This document shows, in pieces, positions 1-9,992 of a stretch of 64,000 nucleotides of DNA. Both the position numbers and the translations under genes were made by a program. Numbering within the stretch: the stretch's first letter is position 1; each line of letters starts with the position of its first letter. The notes below the pieces were generated by a model that saw only the letters and a program-made list of their open reading frames with translations, did no database searches and was not told where the DNA came from. The stretch is from Aliivibrio sp. EL58 (GTDB taxonomy: Bacteria; Pseudomonadota; Gammaproteobacteria; Enterobacterales; Vibrionaceae), in NCBI RefSeq assembly GCF_900312675.1, contig NZ_OMPC01000006.1, positions 124,001 to 188,000 of the forward strand, in the 5' to 3' direction.

Positions 1-2544
1 ACGACCACCAAAAAGCAGTTTTCTTTAAGATCCGCTGTGATGTTGCCTTTCATTACGGTATTGCTGTTAACACTAAGCGTGGTTTTCTATACCCAAAATA
101 ATAGCTATGAGAAATTAGTTGATGATGTCAGTGGTAAAATACTTACCTCTTATACGCAAAACACGCACGCCGATCTAAATATTTTCTTAAAAGCCCCTTT
201 TATCGCCGTTCAGAATATCGTTGACCAAATTCAGCGCTACCAAATGTATCAACCAAACGATACCAAAGACATGCAATCCTACTTAGAACACAGTTTTTTA
301 GGGTTATATAAAGATTTAGAACAGATGGATGTTTTATCTTTCGGTGGTGAACAAAAAGAGTATGTTGGTTTTCGTCGAGAAAGTAATCGCGCGCTCTCTC
401 TTATGCTTCAAGATAAGCGCACAGGAGATGATCTCATTATCTATCGTGGTAATAAAATCTCTGATGATATTCGAACCACTGTATATAATTATGATCCTCG
501 ACAAAGGCCTTGGTATATCCCTGCGGCTGACACCTTAACGCCCTCATGGTCAAAAATTTACACCAATGCTGATGAACGCAAAGAGATCACAATCTCCACC
601 ATGCATCCTGTTTTTTATGATGATGATTTTATTGGCGTCTTTGCCGCAGATGTAAAGTTAGACTCATTTAATGCCTTTTTAAATAAAGAGACTCAACTGA
701 CAAAAGGCTCGATTTATCTTATCGATAATGAGCAGCGCTTAATTGCTCATTCTAATATCGGTAGCATAATCTCTCTTGGCTCACCAAGTAGTCCAGTAGG
801 ATCTCGGTTATTAGCAATTGAAAGCTCTGATATTGCGATTCAGAAAAGTGCCGAATACATTAAAGAAAATCAGCTAATGAATCGTAACAAGGCAGAAGTG
901 TTTTGTTTCCCTCATAACGGCGAACGCTACTTCAGCCAAATTACACCTTATCAAGACAGTAATGGCCTTGATTGGTATATCGTCATTGCAATTTCAGAAA
1001 GTGATTTACTTGGTCAATTACAACAAGAGCAACGTAAAGGGCTTTTCTTTGGTATTTTACTGGCGTTAGTGGGGCTAATTGTCGGTGTGTACTCAATCAC
1101 TCAAGTCACTAAACCTATTTTTACTACCGCCAATGCTGCTCGTAACATTGCCAGTGGTAATTGGGATAATAATGTTGAAGCCAAAGGCAGCATCTATGAA
1201 ACCACGATGCTAATGAACGCCTTTAATGACATGACTCAAAAGCTGCAATCTTCGTTTGAAGCCATGCGCCAACAAATCACCTTTGATTCGTTAACTCAGG
1301 TATTAAGCCGACAAGGCCTCATTGAGCATAGCCGAACTATGCTGGATAAACAGCAAGACAATGAGCAAGGGCTTATCCTTATTGGTATTAATAACTTTCG
1401 AGATATTAACGACAGCTTGGGCATCTTAGAAGGCGACCAGCTATTAAAACGTATCACTGAACGCTTACAAGCCAGCTTTACTAACAAGAATATTGCGATT
1501 GGGCGTGTAGGTGGGGATGAATTTGGGCTTTTCTTTGCTGATATAAAAGGTATTAACCAACTGCAACAGTATGCTCTAGATGTTCATTCCTGCTTTATGA
1601 CCCCATTTCAAATAAGCACTAACCCGACCTTGATTTCGATCTCTATTGGTTTAGTACACGGTGATTTACATTGTGACTCTATGACGTTATGGCTTAGAAA
1701 CGCCAGCATTGCACTTGGTCAGGCTAAAAAGAATAACATTAATATTTCTTTATACACCCCTGAGATGGCGGAAGCTTCACTACATAAAGCCAATATAACC
1801 GCCGAGTTGGCCTCAGCGATTGAAAACAATGAAATGGTGCCATTTTACCAACCCATCATTGATGTAAAAACAGGGAATATAATTGGTGCTGAAGCACTTA
1901 TTCGTTGGTTCAATCCACGTAGAGGAATGGTATCACCGTTAGAGTTCATCCCTCTTGCTGAAGATAATGGCATGATTGTTCCTATTGGTGCTCAGATCCT
2001 CACTCAAGCATGTCTTGATACAGTAGAACGTATTAATCAAGGCTTGTGGCCACACGATTTCCATATGCACGTCAATCTATCTGTCTGTCAATTAACGCAA
2101 GATAACTTCTTAGAAGATCTGGAATTAATATTGCAACAAACAGCAATGCCACCACAAAACTTAACGTTAGAAATCACAGAGTCTCGTCTCGTTAATCACG
2201 ATACAAACACCACAGATACGATGCAACGTATTCGTGATTTAGGCATTCAAATTGCCATTGATGATTTTGGTACCGGCTACTCTTCACTGGCGTACATTCA
2301 TAAATTACCTTTTGATGTACTAAAAGTAGATCGCTCATTTATCAAAGATCTCACTGAAGATAATGTTGATTCTTCCATTGCGGCGGCAGTTTATAACATG
2401 ACAAAAGGCTTCAAAATAACTCTTGTTGCTGAGGGCATTGAGACTCAAGAACAAGCAGAGCTATTAACCCGATTAAATTACGACCATGCACAAGGATTCC
2501 TTTATAGTCGTCCACTACCATTATCTGACTGGCCAACAGAATAA
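1..2544 (+). CDS. Membrane Cache-GGDEF-EAL cyclic-di-GMP signalling protein (5' end cut by window)
   Basis: The reading frame is open from base 1, so the true start lies upstream; the internal GTG at 37 and ATG at 40 fall inside the first membrane segment and are unlikely starts. Order of domains: membrane helix (codons about 13-32), periplasmic double-Cache sensor with the typical DPRQRPWY motif near base 495, second membrane helix near bases 1045-1110, HAMP linker, GGDEF domain with an intact GGDEF motif at 1510-1524, and EAL domain with intact EAL at 1891-1899, plus the DDFGTGYSS and AEGIE motifs. Both catalytic motifs are intact, so the protein may make or degrade cyclic-di-GMP. The ligand cannot be told. 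A hairpin terminator follows directly. Confidence 0.9.
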   Translation, partial: TTTKKQFSLRSAVMLPFITVLLLTLSVVFYTQNNSYEKLVDDVSGKILTSYTQNTHADLNIFLKAPFIAVQNIVDQIQRYQMYQPNDTKDMQSYLEHSFLGLYKDLEQMDVLSFGGEQKEYVGFRRESNRALSLMLQDKRTGDDLIIYRGNKISDDIRTTVYNYDPRQRPWYIPAADTLTPSWSKIYTNADERKEITISTMHPVFYDDDFIGVFAADVKLDSFNAFLNKETQLTKGSIYLIDNEQRLIAHSNIGSIISLGSPSSPVGSRLLAIESSDIAIQKSAEYIKENQLMNRNKAEVFCFPHNGERYFSQITPYQDSNGLDWYIVIAISESDLLGQLQQEQRKGLFFGILLALVGLIVGVYSITQVTKPIFTTANAARNIASGNWDNNVEAKGSIYETTMLMNAFNDMTQKLQSSFEAMRQQITFDSLTQVLSRQGLIEHSRTMLDKQQDNEQGLILIGINNFRDINDSLGILEGDQLLKRITERLQASFTNKNIAIGRVGGDEFGLFFADIKGINQLQQYALDVHSCFMTPFQISTNPTLISISIGLVHGDLHCDSMTLWLRNASIALGQAKKNNINISLYTPEMAEASLHKANITAELASAIENNEMVPFYQPIIDVKTGNIIGAEALIRWFNPRRGMVSPLEFIPLAEDNGMIVPIGAQILTQACLDTVERINQGLWPHDFHMHVNLSVCQLTQDNFLEDLELILQQTAMPPQNLTLEITESRLVNHDTNTTDTMQRIRDLGIQIAIDDFGTGYSSLAYIHKLPFDVLKVDRSFIKDLTEDNVDSSIAAAVYNMTKGFKITLVAEGIETQEQAELLTRLNYDHAQGFLYSRPLPLSDWPTE

Positions 2545-2554
2545 GTTAACATCA

Positions 2555-2584
2555 CAGCGCAATCACCAATATTGCGCTGTTTTT
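2555..2584 (+). terminator. Intrinsic terminator after the Cache-GGDEF-EAL gene
   Basis: A perfect 9-bp stem (CAGCGCAAT / ATTGCGCTG) with a 7-base loop is followed by a run of five T. It starts about 10 bases after the stop codon. Confidence 0.85.
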
Positions 2585-2677
2585 GGCCGATCGGCTACTG
2601 ACATAATAAGCATGACTCTCTATACTCAGTCTTAATATATACACGCATTCACGTCTTTTTTGTAGGAACAGTTAATA

Positions 2678-3679
2678 ATGATAACTAAAACACTCCCTCT
2701 TACGGATTTACATCGTCACCTTGATGGCAACATTCGAATTGAAACAATCTTAGATTTAGGTCAGAAATTTGGTCTTAAATTACCTGCTTATGATCTTGAA
2801 GCACTGCGCCCTCATGTCCAAATCGTAGAAGCAGAGCCAAGTCTTGTTGCCTTTCTATCTAAGCTTGATTGGGGTGTGGCGGTTCTTGGTGATCTAGACG
2901 CATGTCGTCGTGTTGCTTATGAAAACGTACAAGATGCAATGAACGCACAAATTGATTACGCAGAATTACGTTTCTCTCCATACTACATGGCAATGAAGCA
3001 TAATTTACCAATTGCTGGCGTTGTTGAAGCGGTAGTGGATGGCGTTGAAGCAGGCTGTAAAGATTTTGGTGTGAAAGCCAACCTAATTGGTATTATGAGT
3101 CGTACTTTTGGTCAAGACGCTTGTCAGCAAGAACTAGATGGCCTTCTAACTCAAAAGAATAAACTGGTTGCAATCGACTTAGCGGGTGATGAACTAGGGC
3201 AACCTGGCGATCGTTTTGTGAGCCACTTTAACCAAGTTCGTGATGCAGGCCTTCGAGTGACGGTACACGCAGGTGAAGCAGCTGGTGCAGAAAGCATGTG
3301 GCAAGCAATTAATGAGCTTGGTGCGGTACGTATTGGTCACGGTGTTAAGGCTGTTGAAGATCCTAAACTGATGGAGTTTTTAGCGAAAAACAACATTGGT
3401 ATTGAGTCATGTTTAACGTCTAACATTCAAACAAGTACGGTTGCTTCGTTCGAATCTCACCCTATCAAAACTTTCCTTGATCACGGTGTTAAGGTTTGTC
3501 TAAATACAGATGATCCTGCAGTTGAAGGGATTGAGCTTCCTCATGAATATGAAGTTGCTGCACCAAAAGTTGGCCTAACTCAGGAACAACTTCGTCAAAT
3601 TCAAATTAATGGTTTGGATCTGGCTTTCCTAAGTGATGCAGAGAAACAAGCATTGCGTGATGTGGCAGCTAAGCGCTAA
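2678..3679 (+). CDS. add: Adenosine deaminase
   Basis: Hydrolyses adenosine and deoxyadenosine to inosine and deoxyinosine in purine salvage; cytoplasmic zinc enzyme. The 333-residue product has the family length and its metal and catalytic motifs: TDLHRHLDG near the N-terminus (zinc histidines), VHAGE in the middle, SCLTSNIQT, and LNTDDP near residue 280 (zinc and catalytic aspartate). The ATG is preceded by AGGA about ten bases upstream. It is transcribed alone and converges on eda, with a short dispersed repeat between the two stop codons. Confidence 0.95.
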   Translation: MITKTLPLTDLHRHLDGNIRIETILDLGQKFGLKLPAYDLEALRPHVQIVEAEPSLVAFLSKLDWGVAVLGDLDACRRVAYENVQDAMNAQIDYAELRFSPYYMAMKHNLPIAGVVEAVVDGVEAGCKDFGVKANLIGIMSRTFGQDACQQELDGLLTQKNKLVAIDLAGDELGQPGDRFVSHFNQVRDAGLRVTVHAGEAAGAESMWQAINELGAVRIGHGVKAVEDPKLMEFLAKNNIGIESCLTSNIQTSTVASFESHPIKTFLDHGVKVCLNTDDPAVEGIELPHEYEVAAPKVGLTQEQLRQIQINGLDLAFLSDAEKQALRDVAAKR

Positions 3680-3684
3680 TTAAA

Positions 3685-3825
3685 GCAGGTTTCAGGGCGC
3701 TACGCTTACAGGTTTCAGGAGTACTTGCTTTTGCTCTTCCTGAAGCCTGAGCCCTGAATCCTATCTTTTGCTTTTGCTCTTAGTAGTCTCTAGCTAGCGA
3801 AGCGTATAGCTTCTAGTCTCTCAAT
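3685..3825. repeat. Dispersed short repeat cluster between add and eda
   Basis: Fills the add/eda convergent gap. It contains GGTTTCAGG twice, inverted forms (CCTGAAGCC, CCCTGAATCC), TTTTGCTCTT, and a TAGCTAGCGAAGCGTATAG core flanked by CTAG-rich arms. Variants of the same words recur at 13024-13156, 45262-45349, 45510-45722, 47640-47765, 48405-48505 and 48735-48826. No reading frame or transposase is visible. Confidence 0.7.
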
Positions 3826-3827
3826 TC

Positions 3828-4463
3828 TTACTTAATCAACTCAACCGCTTCTTTCGCAAGTCTTGTCACTTTAACCCAATCTTTTGCAGCAATAGCGTCT
3901 TTCGGTAACATCCAAGAACCACCTACAGTCGCCACACAATCTAATGCTGTGTAGTCATTTACATTCTGTGGATTAATGCCGCCCGTTGGACAAAATTGAA
4001 CTTGTGGTAACGGTGCCGCCATTGCTTTTAATACCGATGGGCCACCAAACGCACTTGCTGGGAAGAATTTTAAGTGTGCATAACCAAGCTCAATCGCACG
4101 AATAACTTCTGATGGGGTTGCAACACCTGGGATCAATGGAACATCCGCCGTTTTTGCATGGGCTAATAAGCTTGGTGTAAATCCTGGTGAAATAATAAAT
4201 TGAGCACCAGCTTCAACCGCTTGATCGTACTGTTGAGTACTGATCACGGTGCCTGCACCAACTAATGCTTTTGGCATCGCTTTACGAATCGCCGTAATTG
4301 CTTCTAAAGCAACCGCTGTTCGTAGCGTTATTTCAAATACATTAATCCCACCAGCTGCTAATGCTTGAGCCATTGGTACTGCATCTTCCAACTGTTCAAT
4401 AACCATAACAGGGACAACAGGTGATGCACTAAATACGTCTGAAGGCGAAAGGTTCCAACTCAT
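3828..4463 (-). CDS. eda: 2-keto-3-deoxy-6-phosphogluconate / 4-hydroxy-2-oxoglutarate aldolase
   Basis: Class I aldolase that splits KDPG to pyruvate and glyceraldehyde 3-phosphate at the end of the Entner-Doudoroff pathway. The 211-residue length fits the family. Visible motifs are FEITLRT with catalytic Glu44, GAGTV, ISPGFTP, the Schiff-base lysine in HLKFFPA (Lys132), and CPTGGI. No edd or other Entner-Doudoroff gene lies beside it. It is a single gene that converges on add. Confidence 0.95.
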   Translation of the reverse strand: MSWNLSPSDVFSASPVVPVMVIEQLEDAVPMAQALAAGGINVFEITLRTAVALEAITAIRKAMPKALVGAGTVISTQQYDQAVEAGAQFIISPGFTPSLLAHAKTADVPLIPGVATPSEVIRAIELGYAHLKFFPASAFGGPSVLKAMAAPLPQVQFCPTGGINPQNVNDYTALDCVATVGGSWMLPKDAIAAKDWVKVTRLAKEAVELIK

Positions 4464-4609
4464 ATTTCTCTTAGCTCTCTTTATTCATTTAAATAACCCT
4501 ACTATTTTACGCTAAATTACACCCAATAGCTCTGACAAAGGTGAATTCCCACTCATTTTTACTGTCCTATGGCATACTAGTATTCACACTGACCATGCAG
4601 AGAAATAGG

Positions 4610-5653
4610 ATGAAAAGATCACTACTGGCTTTAGGCGCTTTATTATTTATTGCTGGGTGTAGCCAACAATCATCAATAAAAACATCAGGGAACTCTTCTG
4701 AGGCTAACCAATTAAATGATGTAAAAACACCGCATACTTTCATGCTGCGTGGCACTGTCATTATTGGGCATGAATCTCAAAGCATTCAGCCTTGTAATAG
4801 CGATCAACAATATTGGATAAACCTATCTCCTACGCAATGGCAAGCGGGTACTGATATACAGTCATCCCCTTATCAGCCTATGTATGGTGAATTAATCGGC
4901 CATTTTGAGGCGCCACCAAAAGGCGGTTTTGCCAATGATTACCCTGCCCGATTTGTTGTCTCTCAAATAAATACCCTCGTTGCTGGCGAAGGGGCATCTT
5001 GTCAACGAAATGTTCAACCTACTAAGGCCTTTGGTACTGAACCATTTTGGAATTTACAGGTAGTTAACGGTGAACTCGTTTTCTCTGAAATGGGAAAACC
5101 AAAGCAACAACAAGCCATTACAGAACAAAAACTTGAGATAAATAAGCGTGTTTATCAAAGTCGTGACTTCTCTTTAACCATGACTAAAGGGATCTGCAAA
5201 GACAGCATGGTAGAGTCCATTTACGGGTGGAATTCAGAAGTCGATATTGACGGTAAGAAATACCAAGGTTGCGCTACGCTAGCCGCAAAAGATACAACAC
5301 TCAATTGGGTAGAAGCTTATCAGGGAACAAGCACGATTGGGGATTCAGGATTAACCATTGGTTTAACATTAAATCCTGACCATTCAGCAGTCACTACTTA
5401 TGACTACAATACAGATGAACCTCAATTGGTTGAAACCGGAGTATGGCAAGCAACTAAGGACAATAAACTTCATGTCCTCATGAGCCGTCATCAACGCCAA
5501 TACATGATTTCTGAACGTGTCTTTACCCAAAATGGCACCCAAATATCTGCCGATAAAGAACGAGTAAATGGTGTGGTTTTCCCAATTAAATCTGGGTTAA
5601 CCCTTTATTCAATCGACAACGTAAATTCAACCAGCACGATACAAGGTCAATAA
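4610..5653 (+). CDS. Lipoprotein with a COG3650-type domain
   Basis: I place the start at the ATG of MKRSLLALG (347 residues), not at an upstream in-frame ATG, because this gives a proper lipoprotein signal: two basic residues, a hydrophobic stretch and a lipobox ending in AGC. A central segment (GTEPFWNLQV, FSEMGKP) matches the motif I recall for COG3650 proteins, and the C-terminal part resembles small NlpE/META-like beta domains. It probably sits in the cell envelope; the role is unknown. It ends 2 bases before the next gene, so the two are probably co-transcribed. Confidence 0.75.
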   Translation: MKRSLLALGALLFIAGCSQQSSIKTSGNSSEANQLNDVKTPHTFMLRGTVIIGHESQSIQPCNSDQQYWINLSPTQWQAGTDIQSSPYQPMYGELIGHFEAPPKGGFANDYPARFVVSQINTLVAGEGASCQRNVQPTKAFGTEPFWNLQVVNGELVFSEMGKPKQQQAITEQKLEINKRVYQSRDFSLTMTKGICKDSMVESIYGWNSEVDIDGKKYQGCATLAAKDTTLNWVEAYQGTSTIGDSGLTIGLTLNPDHSAVTTYDYNTDEPQLVETGVWQATKDNKLHVLMSRHQRQYMISERVFTQNGTQISADKERVNGVVFPIKSGLTLYSIDNVNSTSTIQGQ

Positions 5654-5655
5654 TA

Positions 5656-6279
5656 ATGGCTGTCACCAACTCATGCTCTGCCTGTGGTTTTGTACATAAC
5701 TGTATTTGCGATCATCAGCCACACTTAGACTCCAATATTGAATTTGCTTTGCTTTATCATGAAAACGAACTAGATAAGTTAACCAACACCGGTAAGTTAT
5801 TACTAAATGGCCTACCTAAAACCAAAAGCTATTTATGGCAAAGAAAAGTACCGCCAGAAGATCTAATTAACCACATAAATCAAGAAGACACTGAAACATG
5901 GTTGCTGTTTCCAAGTGATTCGCCAACCCTGAGTTCAGAATATCTTGAATGTAAGGATCCAAACAAAAAGCAGCTCTTTATTTTGTTGGATTCGACATGG
6001 CAAGAAGCAAAGAAAATGGTTAACAAAAGTCCTTGGTTAAAAGCGCTTCCTTGTCTTGAATTAACCCCAACAGAAGCGTCTCGCTATCATTTACGTCGGA
6101 ATCAAAGCCAAGGAAATCTGTGTACTTGTGAAGCGGGAATTGAGGTATTAGAAATGACAAAAGAGCTGAGGAATGCCCAGGCTCTTTCAGACTATTATGA
6201 TCACTTTTTAACGGTATTTCAGGCAGAACGTAGTGGTCATACTTATGGCTCTAGCGCTTTAGGTGCCCCTAAGAAATAA
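5656..6279 (+). CDS. DTW-domain protein, probable tRNA-uridine aminocarboxypropyltransferase
   Basis: The 207-residue product has the two Cys-rich knuckles of DTW proteins at the N-terminus (CSACGFVHNCIC), a PSDSP motif, and the name-giving motif as LDSTWQEAKKM near residues 111-121. Members such as E. coli TapT (YfiP) put an aminocarboxypropyl group on tRNA uridine using S-adenosylmethionine. Which uridine this one modifies cannot be told. It starts 2 bases after the lipoprotein gene, and its last 37 bases overlap the 3' end of the converging FIST-GGDEF-EAL gene. Confidence 0.85.
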   Translation: MAVTNSCSACGFVHNCICDHQPHLDSNIEFALLYHENELDKLTNTGKLLLNGLPKTKSYLWQRKVPPEDLINHINQEDTETWLLFPSDSPTLSSEYLECKDPNKKQLFILLDSTWQEAKKMVNKSPWLKALPCLELTPTEASRYHLRRNQSQGNLCTCEAGIEVLEMTKELRNAQALSDYYDHFLTVFQAERSGHTYGSSALGAPKK

Positions 6280-8729
6280 CCTTGTAGGTAATCAACGCCC
6301 ATGTCTTCAACAATTGAGCACACCTCTTGATTGTGTACAAACTCAGCAACCACTTTGGCATCAAGAGCATGGCAAAGCTGTACCATTTGTTGTGATATGA
6401 GGCGTTGACGTCTGTCTTGATGAACATTTTTGATGATCGACCCATCAAGTTTAATGACTTGAGGTTCTAACTTCATAATCTCATCAATATTCGAGTAACC
6501 AGACCCAAAATCATCAATAATGATACGTGCCCCAAGACGTCTAAAGTGGTTACATATTTCAATCATATGCCCATAATCTTGGATCTGCTCTGTTTCAAGC
6601 ACTTCAAACCCAACCCTAAATGGATTATCAAGACGTAAAATCGATGTCTCCAATAGATCTAGCGTCCTATCACTCATTAAGTCTTGCGGTGAGAGGTTAA
6701 TAGAGAACTTTAGATCATTAGTTTGCATTATTTCAAACGAGCGAGAGATCATTTCACGGCTTAATCGAGTATAAAGATGAGTCCCTTCCACCGCAGGTAA
6801 AAACTGCCCTGGGGAAAAAATCTGACCATCTTCTCGAATACGCATTAAACATTCAGTTGAAACCATTTTATGAGTCTTTGCTTCATAAATAGGTTGGCCA
6901 TATACCAATACGCCTTTCTGAGAAATAGCTCTATTAACACAAGTTAGCCAATCCAGTTGGCTTTGACGTAAGCGCTCCTCATTTAATAAATCACGCGCAT
7001 TACACAGATGACGATTTCGACGCATAGCAATTCGACGAGCTTCAACCGTTTTTAAAATTAAATCTTCTACTGCGACGTGAGTAAAATCTCGACGACTGAT
7101 AATTCCACCAGAGACAGCGACACTCAGATAGTCAACATCACTCAACCCGTAAGGTTCAAAATTTTCGTGCTCTAAGTCTTCAATAAAATCGGTGATATGT
7201 TTACGCAGATATTCACTGTTCTTTTCGCTGTTAAAAAGAATGCCCCACTCTGCAACGCCAATACTATATAACTCTGTTTCAGTAGAGAGCTTGTCACTCA
7301 AATGAGTCTCGATATAAACACTAATATCTTGAAGCAGTTTATCTCCAACCTGATAACCATATTTTTCATTTACTTGGCTTAAATTGGTAAGCTTAAATGA
7401 TAATAAATGATCAGTATGCGATATATGAGAAAGACGTTCTTTTAGCACAGTACGATTAAGTAATCCTGTGCGCCTATCTGTACGATAAGTTTGAATCAAT
7501 CTCATCGACTGCTCACTGATCTTTTGCTCCATTTGAGAAGTCATTTTATCGAGCTCACACAATGAGTTTTTAATTAATGAAAATAACGGCGTTAAGTTGT
7601 GCGTTCTTGGTGTATGCGAAATAGAAGGCTCAACAAAGATCTCCTCTGATTCTCTTAGAGCCAAATACGTTAAGCTATGATGCAGAATTTGTTGTTTATT
7701 CGCACGGAAAAACTCTCCCATACCATACATACCTTGGCATATACCGATATCAGAAAAGCTGTGAAGTTCTGTTGATTCAGAGCTATTCTCAATCCGAGAC
7801 TCACAATTATAAATAAAAATAGACTCAGGGTGTTTCTCTGCTAGTGCCACCACACCTTGATTTACTTTTTCTTGCGTCAACGATGGATGACTGTAAGAAA
7901 AACGAACCTCATCACCAATAGCAACCTCAGAGGCAAACTGTAAGTATCCTTCTTTGGTTATCGATTCAACCGTATTAATCAGTCGCGCCGTTTCCTCTTC
8001 AATCATCAAAGGAAAGGCTTGGATCTGACTCAGTGAGAGTTTTTTATTGTCCGCTAAGTATTTACAATAAAACTCATAAGCCGGAATGTGATCAATAGTT
8101 TGAACCATTCGCCCTTCAGATGAGGTGATTCGAAAGTGTTTACCTACTGGGTTCCACTCAACAAAGGCTTCATACCATACTTGTAGCACTTCACTATGTA
8201 AGGCAATAGCAACAAGATGATCCTGATAAAACTCACCATCCAGAAAAACCCATCGTCCATTGCCTGCATCTGCAGCAACACCACCAGAGACCGGAACCGC
8301 ATTAGAGTATTCAGAAAATGCTTCAAAGAGAGGGTAATTACTGGCTGAACCATAGCAACCAAATGCGATAACACTTTTTGACGTTTGATTCATCGAGAGT
8401 TTTCTGAGTAACTGATGACCGACGTCTTTTTCATTTCTTGAATGAAATACCGCTGCTGAAGTAATACCTGTCGATTCAAATGTCGAGATGGAGATAACTG
8501 TAGATTGGGTATAAATAGAAGAATTAACACTAGCATGAATAACGCTGAGACCAATGATCTCAGCATTTGGAAAACGTTTTTTTAGTAATGAATAGTAACT
8601 ACGAACGCACTCTTTTGATTGAGATGAGAAAATCTGTATCAAACACGAGGGGCTTTGTTGGACGATTAATGAATCACACTCTTCTTGTAATTGAACAACA
8701 TCTTGTACACTTAACGAAAGAGTTTTCAT
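6243..8729 (-). CDS. FIST-domain sensor with degenerate GGDEF and variant EAL domains
   Basis: The 828-residue protein has no membrane helix. The first 370 or so residues match FIST-N and FIST-C sensor domains (SVIAFGCYGSASNYPLFEAF, GVAADAGNGRWVF, GEFFRANKQQ). A GGDEF fold follows, but the signature near residue 490 reads AEWGI, so diguanylate cyclase activity is unlikely. The EAL domain has ECL in place of EAL near residue 625 and AEFVH in place of AEGVE, but keeps NLSPQDL, DDFGSGYSN and KLDGSII. It may be a weak phosphodiesterase or a cyclic-di-GMP or protein-binding receptor. FIST domains are thought to sense small molecules such as amino acids. Confidence 0.88.
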   Translation of the reverse strand: MKTLSLSVQDVVQLQEECDSLIVQQSPSCLIQIFSSQSKECVRSYYSLLKKRFPNAEIIGLSVIHASVNSSIYTQSTVISISTFESTGITSAAVFHSRNEKDVGHQLLRKLSMNQTSKSVIAFGCYGSASNYPLFEAFSEYSNAVPVSGGVAADAGNGRWVFLDGEFYQDHLVAIALHSEVLQVWYEAFVEWNPVGKHFRITSSEGRMVQTIDHIPAYEFYCKYLADNKKLSLSQIQAFPLMIEEETARLINTVESITKEGYLQFASEVAIGDEVRFSYSHPSLTQEKVNQGVVALAEKHPESIFIYNCESRIENSSESTELHSFSDIGICQGMYGMGEFFRANKQQILHHSLTYLALRESEEIFVEPSISHTPRTHNLTPLFSLIKNSLCELDKMTSQMEQKISEQSMRLIQTYRTDRRTGLLNRTVLKERLSHISHTDHLLSFKLTNLSQVNEKYGYQVGDKLLQDISVYIETHLSDKLSTETELYSIGVAEWGILFNSEKNSEYLRKHITDFIEDLEHENFEPYGLSDVDYLSVAVSGGIISRRDFTHVAVEDLILKTVEARRIAMRRNRHLCNARDLLNEERLRQSQLDWLTCVNRAISQKGVLVYGQPIYEAKTHKMVSTECLMRIREDGQIFSPGQFLPAVEGTHLYTRLSREMISRSFEIMQTNDLKFSINLSPQDLMSDRTLDLLETSILRLDNPFRVGFEVLETEQIQDYGHMIEICNHFRRLGARIIIDDFGSGYSNIDEIMKLEPQVIKLDGSIIKNVHQDRRQRLISQQMVQLCHALDAKVVAEFVHNQEVCSIVEDMGVDYLQGYFLGAPKALEP

Positions 8730-8759
8730 TATCTATTTAGCCTTTATTAATTATAATAT

Positions 8760-9944
8760 TTACACATTTATTCCTGCTACATAGCCGCTTGACCATGCCC
8801 ACTGGAAGTTATATCCACCTAACCAACCACTAACATCCATGACTTCGCCGACAAAATATAACCCTGATACTTTCTTGCATTCCATCGTTTTAGAAGAAAG
8901 TTCATCAGTATGAACCCCACCCAAAGTCACTTCTGCCGTACGGTATCCTTCCGTACCATTAGGTAATATTTTCCATTGGTGAATCAAAGAGCATAATTGT
9001 TCTTGCTCTTTATGGTTGACTTGTTTTAGAGACCTATCATGAAAAATCGTATTATTTAATAAGGTCTCTACCACTCTCTTAGGTAAAAACTTCGCAAGTG
9101 AGTTCTTAACACTTTGATTTGGATGGCATTCACGCATCTTATCTAATTCTTCAGATAAGTCGTCATTAGGTAATAGATCTATCATTACTTTTTGACCTGC
9201 GTTCCAATATGATGAAATTTGTAGGATAGAAGGGCCTGATAAACCGCGATGTGTGAACAATAAATTCTCTTTAAAGTTATCACCACTTTCTGATTCAACA
9301 ACCACAGGGATCGCAATACCTGAAAGCTCAGAAAACGCTTCTTTATCTTCTTTATGCAAAGTGAAAGGCACAAGACCAGCTGATGTTGGAACCATAGAGA
9401 GGTCAAATTGCTCAGCTAACTGGTAGCCAAATGGCGTCGCGCCTAATTTAGGCATAGACAAGCCCCCCGTTGCGACAACTAGGGATTCACACTCAATAGT
9501 GTCTGTATCTAACTTAAGAGAAAAACCAGATTCTTGCTTGGCAATATCTGAGATAGCACAACGATAACGGTAATTAACCCCTGCTAATTCACATTCTTTA
9601 AGCAGCATATCGACGATCTCTTTCGCTGAATCAACACAGAACAGTTGACCATGATCTCGCTCTTCAAAGTCAATGCCATATTTGGAAATCAATGAAATGA
9701 AATCCCAATTGGTGTATTGGGATAATGCTGATTTTACGAAGTGAGGGTTTTTACACACATAGTTATGGGCAGTAACATCGTAGTTAGTGAAATTACAGCG
9801 ACCACCACCAGAGATCAGGATTTTTCTTCCTGGTTTCTTAGCATGATCAACCACTAATACACTACGGCCTCGTTTACCGGCTTCTGCTGCACACATTAAT
9901 CCGGCAGCACCTGCACCGATAACTACTACGTCTACTTTTTTCAT
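8760..9944 (-). CDS. HI0933/YhiN-type FAD-dependent oxidoreductase
   Basis: A dinucleotide-binding N-terminus (VVVIGAGAAGLMCA), the ISGGGRCNFTN motif, ATGGLSMPKLGATPFG, and a C-terminal GGYNFQWAWSSG are the hallmarks of the HI0933/BaiN family of flavoproteins. The substrate is not known for most members. I start at the ATG of MKKVDVV (394 residues), which removes seven unconserved residues and leaves GAGAG upstream as a weak ribosome site. It stands alone downstream of uspB on the same strand. Confidence 0.88.
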   Translation of the reverse strand: MKKVDVVVIGAGAAGLMCAAEAGKRGRSVLVVDHAKKPGRKILISGGGRCNFTNYDVTAHNYVCKNPHFVKSALSQYTNWDFISLISKYGIDFEERDHGQLFCVDSAKEIVDMLLKECELAGVNYRYRCAISDIAKQESGFSLKLDTDTIECESLVVATGGLSMPKLGATPFGYQLAEQFDLSMVPTSAGLVPFTLHKEDKEAFSELSGIAIPVVVESESGDNFKENLLFTHRGLSGPSILQISSYWNAGQKVMIDLLPNDDLSEELDKMRECHPNQSVKNSLAKFLPKRVVETLLNNTIFHDRSLKQVNHKEQEQLCSLIHQWKILPNGTEGYRTAEVTLGGVHTDELSSKTMECKKVSGLYFVGEVMDVSGWLGGYNFQWAWSSGYVAGINV

Positions 9945-9992
9945 GACACTCTCACCCAAATTCAATTGGCAGGGAGTGTACTATTATCAGCG

